A stretch of DNA of 6,024 nucleotides from Deltaproteobacteria bacterium (GTDB taxonomy: Bacteria; Desulfobacterota; Desulfobaccia; Desulfobaccales; 0-14-0-80-60-11). The stretch lies in contig JAMCQY010000324.1 in NCBI GenBank assembly GCA_023381945.1, forward strand, positions 1-6,024. Direction: 5' to 3'. The translations under genes and the position numbers were made by a program. Under the pieces are notes generated by a model, which saw only the letters and a program-made list of their open reading frames with translations, did no database searches and had not been told where the DNA came from. Below are positions 1 through 6,024 of the stretch, in pieces; positions within the stretch are counted from its first letter, which is position 1; the number at the start of each line of letters is the position of its first letter.

Positions 1-1155
1 ACCGCCATCATTTCCTCCAGCAAAAATTGTGTTCCCCTGCTGGAGGCCGCGCAGCTTCTCGATCAGTTTGACACCAAGGTTGATGGGGTGGAATCGGAGG
101 AGCTGGGACTGGAAGGCAAACCGGACCCGGATATTTTCCTGACCGCCGCCCTGAAGTTGGGGATAAAGCCATCCCGGGCGATGGTGGTGGAAGACGCCAT
201 CTCCGGGGTGCAAGCCGGCAAAAAGGGCAAATTCGGCTGGGTCATTGGAGCGGACCGGACCGGTCACGCCGCGGACTTGGTGGAGAATGGCGCCAATATC
301 GCAGTAGCCGATCTCGGAGAAATCGGCGTGGTTAACGCCTCAGGGGAAATCATCAATTCTTTCTGCCCGGCCCTGGACCACCTGGAGGAAATCATCCGTA
401 AGCTGCTGGGAAAAAGGCCGGTGATCTTCCTGGACTATGACGGCACCCTGACCCCCATTGTCGACCGTCCGGAAGACGCGGTGTTGGCGGATGACGTCCG
501 CCAAACCCTCAGAGATCTGGCGGAGCATTGCACCGTGGCCGTCATCAGCGGCCGGGATCTGCCAGACGTCCGAAAACTCGTGGATCTAGAGAATATCTAC
601 TACGCCGGCAGTCATGGCTTCGATATCGCCGGTCCTGAGGGCAAGCGTATAGAGCACCAGTTAGGCAAGGATTACCTACCGGTGCTGGACGAGGCGGAAA
701 AATCACTGAAGGACCTGCTGGAGGACAAAATCTCCGGGGTCCAGGTGGAACGCAAAAAGTTTTCCATCGCCATCCACTATCGGCGTGTAAAAGAGGACAA
801 GGTCGCAGAAGTGGAAAAAGCGGTGGATAAGGTCAAGAAAGAACATGCCAGACTGCGCCAGAGTTCGGGGAAAAAGATTTTTGAATTGCAGCCCGATATC
901 GACTGGAATAAGGGCAAGGCCATCCTGTATCTGCTGGAGCAATTGCCACTGGACGACTCCGGGGCGCTGCCACTCTATGTGGGGGACGACACCACCGATG
1001 AAGATGCCTTTAAGGTCCTGGGAGACCGCGGCCTCGGTTTCGGCGTGCAGCGAGGCAAAAAAGCAACCGCGGCCCGGTACCTGCTGAGGAATCCCGCCGA
1101 GGTGGAACAATTCCTCCGGGCGCTGATCCCCATCTGCCGAGGAGAACGTCAGTGA
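1..1155 (+). CDS. Beta-phosphoglucomutase-like HAD domain fused to trehalose-6-phosphate phosphatase (5'-truncated)
   Basis: The reading frame is open from the first base, so the gene starts outside the window; 384 residues are visible. Visible residues 1-110 are the C-terminal part of a HAD subfamily I phosphatase/phosphomutase of beta-phosphoglucomutase type. They show motif II (ISSSKN, 4-9), the motif III lysine in GKPDPDIF (39-46) and the acidic motif VVEDAISGV (62-70). The nucleophile DxD motif of this domain lies upstream and cannot be checked. After a helical linker, a full trehalose-phosphatase domain (about 138-380) shows DYDGTLTP with the presumed nucleophile and acid/base Asp145 and Asp147, SGR (183-185), GSHG, an HYR motif and GDDTTDEDAF (328-337). 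The family hydrolyses trehalose-6-phosphate to trehalose and phosphate. The other domain type converts beta-glucose-1-phosphate to glucose-6-phosphate. The module order matches the N-terminal two thirds of mycobacterial OtsB1 (Rv2006). The stop codon overlaps the next gene by 4 nt. The protein is probably cytosolic, as no membrane segment is visible. I am sure of the phosphatase domain; the substrate of the HAD domain is inferred. Confidence 0.9.
   Translation, partial: TAIISSSKNCVPLLEAAQLLDQFDTKVDGVESEELGLEGKPDPDIFLTAALKLGIKPSRAMVVEDAISGVQAGKKGKFGWVIGADRTGHAADLVENGANIAVADLGEIGVVNASGEIINSFCPALDHLEEIIRKLLGKRPVIFLDYDGTLTPIVDRPEDAVLADDVRQTLRDLAEHCTVAVISGRDLPDVRKLVDLENIYYAGSHGFDIAGPEGKRIEHQLGKDYLPVLDEAEKSLKDLLEDKISGVQVERKKFSIAIHYRRVKEDKVAEVEKAVDKVKKEHARLRQSSGKKIFELQPDIDWNKGKAILYLLEQLPLDDSGALPLYVGDDTTDEDAFKVLGDRGLGFGVQRGKKATAARYLLRNPAEVEQFLRALIPICRGERQ
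1139..1144 (+). promoter_or_regulatory. Ribosome binding site for the GH65 phosphorylase gene
   Basis: GAGGAG lies inside the last codons of the upstream gene, with 7 nt before the GTG at 1152. It supports this GTG as the true start and implies that the second gene is translated by reinitiation or coupling at the GTGA overlap. Confidence 0.75.
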
Positions 1156-3560
1156 GTGAATGGCGGCTGACCTATGATGAGTTTGACCCCGAGCAAGAGG
1201 GTTTGCGCGAGGCCCTGTGCACCTTGGGCAACGGTTATTTTGCCACCAGAGGCGCCGGTCCGGAGGCCCGGGCCGATGACATCCATTATCCCGGCACCTA
1301 CCTGGCCGGAGGTTATAATCGCTTAAAGACCGAGATTGCGGGTCGAGTAATCGAGAATGAAGACCTGGTAAATCTGCCTAACTGGCTGGTTCTCAATTTT
1401 CGCCTGGCCGATGGAGACTGGTTCGACCTGAGCGCCGTGGACATACTTTCCTACCGCCAGGAATTGGACGTGATCAAAGGCATCCTGATACGCACCTTCA
1501 GGTTCCGGGACGGGCAGGGACGGGAATGCGAAGTGACCAATCGGCGTCTGGTCCATATGGGCGACCCCCATCTGGGAGCCCAGGAGCTAAGCTTGACTGC
1601 CGTGAATTGGTCCGGTCCGGTGGAGTTTCTCTCCGCCCTGGATGGGCGGCTTGTCAACGCCGGAGTGGAACGCTACCGTCAGCTTAACGGCAAACACTTG
1701 GAGCCTCTGGCAACAGAGCAAGTCGATCAAGAAACCATCTACCTGGAAGTCCAGACCAAGCAATCCAAATTACGCGTATCCCAGGCTGCCAGGACCCGGA
1801 TTCATGAAAATGGCCGGCTCCTGGTTCTCGATCCCAAGGTGGAGAAAGAGCCGGGTTATATCGCTCAGAAATTCATTCTGAACATGAATGAGGGAAGCGA
1901 GATATGCCTGGAGAAAGTGATGGCCTTGTATTCTTCACGGGACCACGGCATCTCCGAGTGCGGCCTGGCGGCCCGCCAGGCCATCAAACGAGCCAGCAAT
2001 TTTGCGGATCTCTTGCATGGCCACACCCTGGCCTGGGAACAATTGTGGCGCCGCTTTAAAATCGACTACGACTCAAAGAAGGAGAAAGTTTACGAATATA
2101 CCGACACGGTGCTGCATCTCTACCTGTTTCACCTATTGCAGACTACTTCCCTGCACACCATGGAACTCGACGTGGGGGTGCCGGCCAGGGGTTGGCACGG
2201 AGAAGCCTACCGGGGCCATATTTTTTGGGATGAACTCTTCGTCTTTCCTCTGTTAAACCTTCGTTTTCATGAAATCACCAGGACTTTGCTCCGGTATCGT
2301 TACCGGCGCCTGCACGAAGCCAGGATAAATGCCAGGCAATCCGGCTACCTGGGAGCTTTATTTCCCTGGCAAAGCGGCAGCAGCGGCCGTGAGGAAAGCC
2401 AAAAAATCCACCTCAACCCCAAGTCTAATCATTGGATTCCCGATGATACCCACCTGCAATATCATGTGAATTCGGCCATTGCTTACAACATTTATCATTA
2501 TTTCCAGGTGACCGGTGATCTGGAGTTCCTGTCTTTTTACGGGGCGGAGATGCTTTTGGAGATCGCCCGCTTTTGGGGAAGCATCGCCAAATACAATCCT
2601 GACTTGGAGCGTTATGAAATCAAATGGGTCGTGGGTCCGGATGAATACCATACCCGCTACCCGGGGGCGGACCAGCCCGGATTGAACAACAATGCCTATA
2701 CCAATCTCATGGCGGTGTGGGTGCTGAGCCGCACTTTAGAGTTGTTTGACCTGCTGCCGGAAGACCGCTCCCGGGAATTGCTTGAACGTCTCGACCTGGG
2801 CCAGGCGGAATTGGAGCGGTGGCGGGACATCAGTCATAAAATGTTTGTACCGTTCCATGGGGACGGCATCATCAGCCAGTTTCAGGGCTACGAAGACCTG
2901 GAAGAATTCGACTGGCAGGGTTACCGGAAAAAATATGATGACATTCAGCGCCTCGACCGCATCCTGGAATCGGAAAATGACAGCCCAAACAACTACAAGG
3001 CTTCCAAACAGGCCGACGTGTTGATGCTCTTCTATCTATTTTCTTCGGAACAGCTCATAGAGCTCTTCCAGCAACTCGGATACTCCTTCGCCTATGAAAC
3101 CATCCCCAATAACATCTCTTATTACATGAAAAGAACCTCCAACGGTTCAACCCTCAGCCGGGTGGTTAATTCCTGGGTGCTGGCCCGTTCTGACCGGGTC
3201 ACCTCCTGGATACTCTTTACCGAGGCCTTGCATAGTGATATTGGCGATATTCAAGGGGGAACAACCCAGGAAGGAATTCATCTCGGGGCCATGGCGGGAG
3301 TGGTCGACCTGATGCAGCGGGGCTATACCGGCATAGAAACCCGGGAGCACATATTGTATTTCAATCCCGCCCTGCCCGACGAACTGGCCAGGCTGCATCT
3401 GCACATCCGTTATCGTTTTCATTCGCTGGAGTTGGAAATCACCCCTAAAAAGCTGAAGATCGAGGCCCTGGAGTCTCCGGCAGGTCCCATCAAGATCAGC
3501 GTCAAAGGAAAAACCTTCACCTTGAAAAACGGCGAGACTAAGGAGATTGATTTCAGCTAG
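1152..3560 (+). CDS. Glycoside hydrolase family 65 disaccharide phosphorylase (trehalose/kojibiose/maltose phosphorylase type)
   Basis: This 802-residue protein has the size and layout of GH65 inverting phosphorylases. It has an N-terminal beta-sandwich (about 1-270), a linker helix, an (alpha/alpha)6 barrel (about 315-730) and a small C-terminal beta domain (about 735-802). Hallmarks are RGHIFWDELF (354-363, with the Trp-Asp pair expected near the -1 glucose), GPDEYH (495-500, with Glu498 the likely general acid), NNNAYTN (512-518), KQADV (619-623) and GDIQGGTTQEGIHLGAMAG (698-716), which corresponds to the family's phosphate-binding region. The intact last motif argues for phosphorolysis over hydrolysis. 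The family splits an alpha-glucosyl disaccharide with phosphate, giving beta-glucose-1-phosphate. Coupling to a trehalose-6-phosphatase/beta-phosphoglucomutase fusion favours trehalose as substrate, but kojibiose, maltose or nigerose cannot be excluded from sequence. The GTG start has a good Shine-Dalgarno sequence and overlaps the upstream stop. No signal peptide is visible, so it should be cytosolic. Confidence 0.93.
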   Translation: MSEWRLTYDEFDPEQEGLREALCTLGNGYFATRGAGPEARADDIHYPGTYLAGGYNRLKTEIAGRVIENEDLVNLPNWLVLNFRLADGDWFDLSAVDILSYRQELDVIKGILIRTFRFRDGQGRECEVTNRRLVHMGDPHLGAQELSLTAVNWSGPVEFLSALDGRLVNAGVERYRQLNGKHLEPLATEQVDQETIYLEVQTKQSKLRVSQAARTRIHENGRLLVLDPKVEKEPGYIAQKFILNMNEGSEICLEKVMALYSSRDHGISECGLAARQAIKRASNFADLLHGHTLAWEQLWRRFKIDYDSKKEKVYEYTDTVLHLYLFHLLQTTSLHTMELDVGVPARGWHGEAYRGHIFWDELFVFPLLNLRFHEITRTLLRYRYRRLHEARINARQSGYLGALFPWQSGSSGREESQKIHLNPKSNHWIPDDTHLQYHVNSAIAYNIYHYFQVTGDLEFLSFYGAEMLLEIARFWGSIAKYNPDLERYEIKWVVGPDEYHTRYPGADQPGLNNNAYTNLMAVWVLSRTLELFDLLPEDRSRELLERLDLGQAELERWRDISHKMFVPFHGDGIISQFQGYEDLEEFDWQGYRKKYDDIQRLDRILESENDSPNNYKASKQADVLMLFYLFSSEQLIELFQQLGYSFAYETIPNNISYYMKRTSNGSTLSRVVNSWVLARSDRVTSWILFTEALHSDIGDIQGGTTQEGIHLGAMAGVVDLMQRGYTGIETREHILYFNPALPDELARLHLHIRYRFHSLELEITPKKLKIEALESPAGPIKISVKGKTFTLKNGETKEIDFS

Positions 3561-3608
3561 TTTTCTGGATGAGACCAGCGAGGCTCAGGACCACAGCAGG
3601 AAGTTCAA

Positions 3609-3625
3609 GGGGAGGGGAGGGAGGG
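3609..3625 (+). other. G-quadruplex motif in the 3' flank of the phosphorylase gene
   Basis: Four G-runs (4, 4, 3 and 3 G) are separated by single A bases, beginning 48 nt after the phosphorylase stop codon on the coding-sense strand. Single-nucleotide loops form the most stable class of G-quadruplex, and the mRNA would carry it. The tract could also pair with the C-rich arm at 3645-3654, so it may compete with the first hairpin of the adjacent repeat. Folding in the cell is inference. Confidence 0.55.
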
Positions 3626-3628
3626 ATT

Positions 3629-3644
3629 ATAAAAATGTTTTTAT
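3629..3644. repeat. Short AT-rich palindrome at the edge of the hairpin repeat
   Basis: ATAAAAA and TTTTTAT form a 7-bp inverted repeat around a TG centre. It lies between the G-rich tract and the first GC-rich hairpin. The run of five T at 3638-3642 follows only a weak stem, so it is not a convincing intrinsic terminator alone. Confidence 0.45.
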
Positions 3645-3743
3645 CCTCTCCCCCGATGGGGGAGAGGGTAGGGTGAGGGGGAAGTAATCAGTCGACTAAG
3701 CCACCCCTCACCCCGGCCCTCTCCCCTCGCAGGGGAGAGGGGA
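3645..3743. repeat. REPIN-like mirror double-hairpin intergenic element
   Basis: Two perfect 10-bp stems are present: CCTCTCCCCC (3645-3654) with GGGGGAGAGG (3658-3667) around a 3-nt loop, and CCCTCTCCCC (3717-3726) with GGGGAGAGGG (3732-3741) around a 5-nt loop. The two hairpin units are inverted relative to each other. GGGTGAGGGG (3671-3680) is the exact reverse complement of CCCCTCACCC (3704-3713), so the whole element is one long imperfect palindrome around a 23-nt spacer that contains AGTCGACT. This matches the design of REP doublets (REPINs), which are mobilised in trans by RAYT transposases and occur in many copies per genome. Copy number cannot be judged from one window. It sits between convergent genes, where such elements may help end transcription or stabilise mRNA 3' ends. 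Confidence 0.7.
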
Positions 3744-3752
3744 TTTATTATT
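3717..3752 (+). terminator. Possible transcription terminator of the trehalose-phosphatase/phosphorylase operon
   Basis: The second hairpin of the repeat (10-bp GC-rich stem) is followed on the plus strand by an A/T-rich stretch, ATTTATTATTT. The T-run is interrupted, so it is a weak match to a rho-independent terminator. It is the best candidate in this convergent gap. No comparable T-run follows the hairpin on the minus strand. Confidence 0.35.
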
Positions 3753-3913
3753 TCCGGGCCTTGCCAGCATTTACGCCGGTGACAGTGCTTTTTCGCGTTA
3801 ATTTACCATCGTCATGCAAAATCTCTGACATTACTGGAGGGTTAGGTGAGTTTTTGGTTTTGGACCAGGCGCCATAAGGGAAAATACTTTTGGCAACCGC
3901 TAGAAATATCGCC
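3744..3913. other. Rest of the intergenic gap, no feature recognised
   Basis: These 170 bp lie downstream of the universal stress protein gene on the minus strand and after the hairpin repeat on the plus strand. I see no gene with family resemblance, no strong hairpin with a T-run, and no tRNA-like fold. The sequence is more A/T-rich than the flanking genes. Confidence 0.5.
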
Positions 3914-4765
3914 TTATTCCTTTCCCTTGACCACCAATACCGGGCAAGGGGCCAAGCCGATGACTCGTTCGGTGACCCGGCCCATGAGGAGGCGGGGCAG
4001 GCCGCGGTTGCCATGGGAGCCCATAACGATCAGATTCACCTCGTTTTCTTCCGCCAAGTCGGCGATGGCGGTATAGGCTGTACCCTCCATAATAATCCCC
4101 TGGGATTTGATCCCCAGTGCGTCGGCCCGTTTGAGCGCTTCGGCCACGTGGTCCTCGCAAATTTTTAGCAGTTCCAGTCGTTCTTTCGGTGCCACACCCC
4201 GGATAGCCGCCGGAAAATCCTGGACCGAAACCACCAGGAGTTCGCTGCCGTAGATTTGGGCCAACTCCAGGGCCCGGTCGGCCGCCAGGCGGCTGCGCGC
4301 CGAGCCATCGGTGGCCAGCATAATGCGCTCCCAACCAACCACCCCTTTTATGGGCACCACCAGGATGTCTTTACTGGTGAACCCGATGACCCGCCGGCTA
4401 ACGCTGCCCACCAGCAGGTTCTCGAGGACGCCGTGGCCCCTGGCCCCCATGACTATGAGATCGCGGCTGCCGGTTTCGGCCAGTTTGACGATGCGCTCAT
4501 CAGGTTCACCCCGTTCGCACACCGGCCGGATCACCGCCCCGGCCTCGTCCGCCAGTTCCTGGGCTTGGGCCAAGGCCGTGTCGCAGGGCTCATGGATTAT
4601 CCGGTGGCTCTTGGGCATACCCAGGAGCCGCAAGTCCCCCTCATAAAAGGGGCTCACCGCTACCACCGTAACCCAGGTGGTGCTCAGCTTGAAGGCCTCG
4701 CTCAGGGCGTGCAGGCTCGGCTCCGAGCCGTCCACTGCCACCAAAATCCGGTTATATTTTCCCAA
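3914..4765 (-). CDS. Tandem-domain universal stress protein (UspA family)
   Basis: With the TTG start at 4765-4763 the protein has 283 residues, the usual size of two fused Usp domains. Domain 1 (about 4-140) opens with YNRILVAVDGS and carries the ATP-binding signature G-2x-G-9x-G-S at 107-121. Domain 2 (about 145-280) opens with WERIMLATDGS and has G-2x-G-9x-G at 249-262, followed by Arg263 where Ser or Thr is usual, so nucleotide binding there may be altered. Usp proteins are cytosolic, often bind ATP and accumulate under starvation, oxidative or energy stress; the specific role here is unknown. The TTG was chosen because GGAGG lies 5 nt upstream and the Usp fold begins right after it. The frame stays open to a GTG at 4846, but those extra 27 residues are mostly encoded by a hairpin repeat and match nothing in the family. 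It lies downstream of the TauE-like gene on the same strand but is separated from it by a terminator, so it is probably transcribed alone. Confidence 0.9.
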   Translation of the reverse strand: MGKYNRILVAVDGSEPSLHALSEAFKLSTTWVTVVAVSPFYEGDLRLLGMPKSHRIIHEPCDTALAQAQELADEAGAVIRPVCERGEPDERIVKLAETGSRDLIVMGARGHGVLENLLVGSVSRRVIGFTSKDILVVPIKGVVGWERIMLATDGSARSRLAADRALELAQIYGSELLVVSVQDFPAAIRGVAPKERLELLKICEDHVAEALKRADALGIKSQGIIMEGTAYTAIADLAEENEVNLIVMGSHGNRGLPRLLMGRVTERVIGLAPCPVLVVKGKE

Positions 4766-4770
4766 GCCTT

Positions 4771-4775
4771 CCTCC
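4771..4775 (-). promoter_or_regulatory. Ribosome binding site that sets the Usp start
   Basis: On the minus strand GGAGGAAGG precedes TTG, with 5 nt between GGAGG and the start codon. Neither the GTG at 4846 nor the ATG at 4834 has such a site, and both lie in the hairpin repeat. This decides for the internal TTG. Confidence 0.7.
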
Positions 4776-4795
4776 GGGGCTGATTGTACTAAACC

Positions 4796-4862
4796 GTAGG
4801 GGCGGACCCGTGTGTCCGCCCCCTTTGGGGCCATCAGGGCGCACACCTGGGTGCGCCCCTAC
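4796..4862. repeat. 67-bp double-hairpin interspersed repeat
   Basis: The ends are an exact 9-bp inverted repeat, GTAGGGGCG (4796-4804) and CGCCCCTAC (4854-4862). Inside are two hairpins: GGGGCGGAC/GTCCGCCCC (4799-4807 and 4814-4822) and GGGCGCAC/GTGCGCCC (4837-4844 and 4851-4858), each with a 6-nt loop. The two units are mirror images, as in the repeat at 3645-3743, but the sequence is different. It resembles REPIN or small MITE-like elements that are dispersed in many genomes. It sits directly upstream of the universal stress protein gene and right after the terminator of the permease gene. Confidence 0.7.
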
Positions 4863-4900
4863 AACAAAACTGCGGAGCGGGACCGGGCCCCCTCCGCAGT
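4861..4900 (-). terminator. Rho-independent terminator of the TauE/SafE permease gene
   Basis: A 9-bp stem, ACTGCGGAG (4869-4877) with CTCCGCAGT (4892-4900), has a GC-rich 14-nt loop that can add inner GGG/CCC pairs. On the minus strand the stem runs straight into TTTTGTTGT, a good terminator tail. It begins about 70 nt past the permease stop codon. On the plus strand the tail is CTTGTTATTA, weaker but possibly usable in both directions. Confidence 0.75.
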
Positions 4901-4969
4901 CTTGTTATTAAATTAAGTTGTCCCTGCAATGGAATCAAGGGCAGAACAGACCTGCCTAGGGGGACCAGA

Positions 4970-6024
4970 TTAAGCTTGTTCTATAGCATATGCCGCTTCC
5001 CGGGCGGCGGCGGTTTCGGCCCGCTTGGCCTTCCACATGGCTCCCAGGATGATGAAGGCGCCGATGGCCAGGGCCAGGCACATGATCAGGAAGCTGGCCT
5101 TGGAGAGGATCGACAGGGTGAAGGGGCTCATGGAGATGAGGCCCAACTCCTTCAGGTATTGCGGCACGGCCAAGGCCCGGCTCACCGCCACGATGATCAT
5201 GATAGTGCCCATAACCACCTTGATCATATGCTCCTTCACATAAGTGGTACCGATGGCGCCCAATTGCACTCCGATGAGAGAGCCGGCCAGGATGATCAAG
5301 GTGAGGCGGATGTCGACCATGCCGTGCATGGCCCATTTGATGGTGCCGAAGAAACCCATGACAAAGGCGATCACCAGCTCGGTGGCCGAAGCCACCAGAC
5401 CGGAGACTCCGCAGCCGTAGATCATACCCGGCACTCCGATGAAGCCGCCCACCGCGATGGTGGCCGCCAGCATGCCGGTGGCAAAGCCGATGGGCAGGGT
5501 GAACCACATGGAGATGCGGACATTGGCGGTTTTGAAGTGCATCATGGGCCACAGGTTGATCTTCTGGAGCTTCAGCGCCAGTGAAGAAACTTTTTCTTCA
5601 CCCCCGGTTTTCTGGGTCTTCCAGGCGTCATAGAAGACGTAGCCGCCCACCACCACCAGGATCACCACAAAAGAGAGGCTGACGTAAAGGTTGGAGCCCG
5701 CCTGGCCCCAGGCGGCCAGAATCATTTCTTGTATCTTAATGCCTACCCAAACCCCCAAACCGGCGGAGGCCGCCATTACCAGGCCCAATTTAACGTCCAC
5801 CTGACCATATTTAAATCTCTTATAGGCGCCCACCATGGCCTTGGGAAACTTGTGGCACATGTTGCTGGCCACCGCCACCGTGCCCACCACCCCCAGGCTC
5901 ATCATTCCCGGAGTCAGGACAAAGGCGCCGCCGGAGCCGATGAAGCCGCTCACCAGGCCGCCGATGAAGCCTACGATAAAGAGAAACAGGATGTTCATGG
6001 TGTTCAAATCTATGAATTGCACCG
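4970..6024 (-). CDS. TauE/SafE (DUF81) family membrane permease, probably 5'-truncated
   Basis: From the GTG at 6022 to the stop, 350 residues are visible. The family moves small anions; sulfite, sulfoacetate and related sulfur compounds are the known cargo of some members, but most are uncharacterised and the substrate cannot be read here. Two halves each carry the family's glycine-rich membrane motif: GFIGSGGAFVLTPGM (26-40) and AVGGFIGVPGM (190-200). Likely membrane spans are near 10-36, 78-98, 112-132, 172-200, 211-230, 239-258, 265-283 and 306-330, with a basic, Ala-rich tail (331-350). A polar loop of about 40 residues (134-172) separates the halves. The frame is open to the window edge. 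The ATG at 5998 has no Shine-Dalgarno sequence, and the space upstream of the GTG cannot be seen. I therefore think the true start lies outside, though the GTG at 6022 is possible. The gene ends about 70 nt before a good terminator and is not obviously linked to the trehalose genes. Confidence 0.85.
   Translation of the reverse strand, partial: VQFIDLNTMNILFLFIVGFIGGLVSGFIGSGGAFVLTPGMMSLGVVGTVAVASNMCHKFPKAMVGAYKRFKYGQVDVKLGLVMAASAGLGVWVGIKIQEMILAAWGQAGSNLYVSLSFVVILVVVGGYVFYDAWKTQKTGGEEKVSSLALKLQKINLWPMMHFKTANVRISMWFTLPIGFATGMLAATIAVGGFIGVPGMIYGCGVSGLVASATELVIAFVMGFFGTIKWAMHGMVDIRLTLIILAGSLIGVQLGAIGTTYVKEHMIKVVMGTIMIIVAVSRALAVPQYLKELGLISMSPFTLSILSKASFLIMCLALAIGAFIILGAMWKAKRAETAAAREAAYAIEQA

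Noticed and set aside
88..90. GTG as the start of the HAD/phosphatase gene
   Set aside because: The 29 codons before it are open and encode the conserved HAD motif II (ISSSKN), so the gene clearly continues upstream of the window.
3645..3743. CRISPR-like array
   Set aside because: The repeated units are inverted hairpins without regular direct repeats or unique spacers, and no cas gene is nearby.
3748..4014. 88-codon minus-strand ORF overlapping the 3' end of the Usp gene
   Set aside because: It overlaps the well-supported Usp frame by about 100 nt, has no recognisable domain or start signal, and runs into the repeat.
3846..4076. Small plus-strand ORF with GTG start preceded by GGAGGG
   Set aside because: Most of it is antisense to the Usp gene, its composition is that of a shadow frame, and it resembles no family. 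The Shine-Dalgarno-like match alone is not enough.
4783..4788. TACAAT on the minus strand as a -10 box for the Usp gene
   Set aside because: There is no -35-like hexamer 16-18 bp upstream, and the transcript would begin at the Shine-Dalgarno sequence. It is too weak to annotate as a promoter.
4976..5584. 202-codon plus-strand ORF antisense to the permease
   Set aside because: Its His/Asp/Gly-rich, low-complexity translation is typical of the antisense frame of a GC-rich membrane-protein gene.

Overview
The window (about 58-60% G+C by eye) looks like chromosome from a Gram-negative, probably anaerobic bacterium. A deltaproteobacterial (Desulfobacterota-like) origin is my best guess. It rests on the style of the TauE/SafE-type transporter, the tandem universal stress protein and the kind of GC-rich hairpin repeats between genes. 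No taxonomic marker gene is present, so this is inference.

Left half (1-3560, plus strand): two overlapping genes of alpha-glucoside/trehalose metabolism. The first enters from outside the window. It is a two-domain HAD protein, with a beta-phosphoglucomutase-like domain followed by a complete trehalose-6-phosphate phosphatase domain. Its stop codon overlaps by 4 nt the GTG start of an 802-residue glycoside hydrolase family 65 (GH65) disaccharide phosphorylase. Together the two genes carry the same three modules, in the same order, as the single-chain mycobacterial OtsB1 (Rv2006) protein, here as two translationally coupled polypeptides. If the phosphorylase acts on trehalose, the three activities join up: trehalose-6-P -> trehalose + Pi; trehalose + Pi -> glucose + beta-glucose-1-P; beta-glucose-1-P -> glucose-6-P.

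Centre (3561-3913): a 353-bp gap between convergent genes. It holds a canonical four-tract G-quadruplex motif, a short AT-rich palindrome and a 99-bp REPIN-like element made of two strong hairpins in mirror orientation. The remaining 170 bp show nothing I can identify.

Right half (3914-6024, minus strand): a tandem-domain universal stress protein (UspA family), and upstream of it a TauE/SafE (DUF81) membrane permease that runs to, and probably past, the window edge. The 204 bp between them contain a second, unrelated 67-bp double-hairpin repeat and a rho-independent terminator for the permease. The repeat could mislead start-site calling for the stress protein. The more credible start is an internal TTG with a strong Shine-Dalgarno sequence.

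I do not see a wholly new system. The points most worth following are the split OtsB1-like module, the repeat-encoded false N-terminus of the stress protein, the G-quadruplex and mirror-hairpin cluster, and the altered ATP-binding motif in the second Usp domain.
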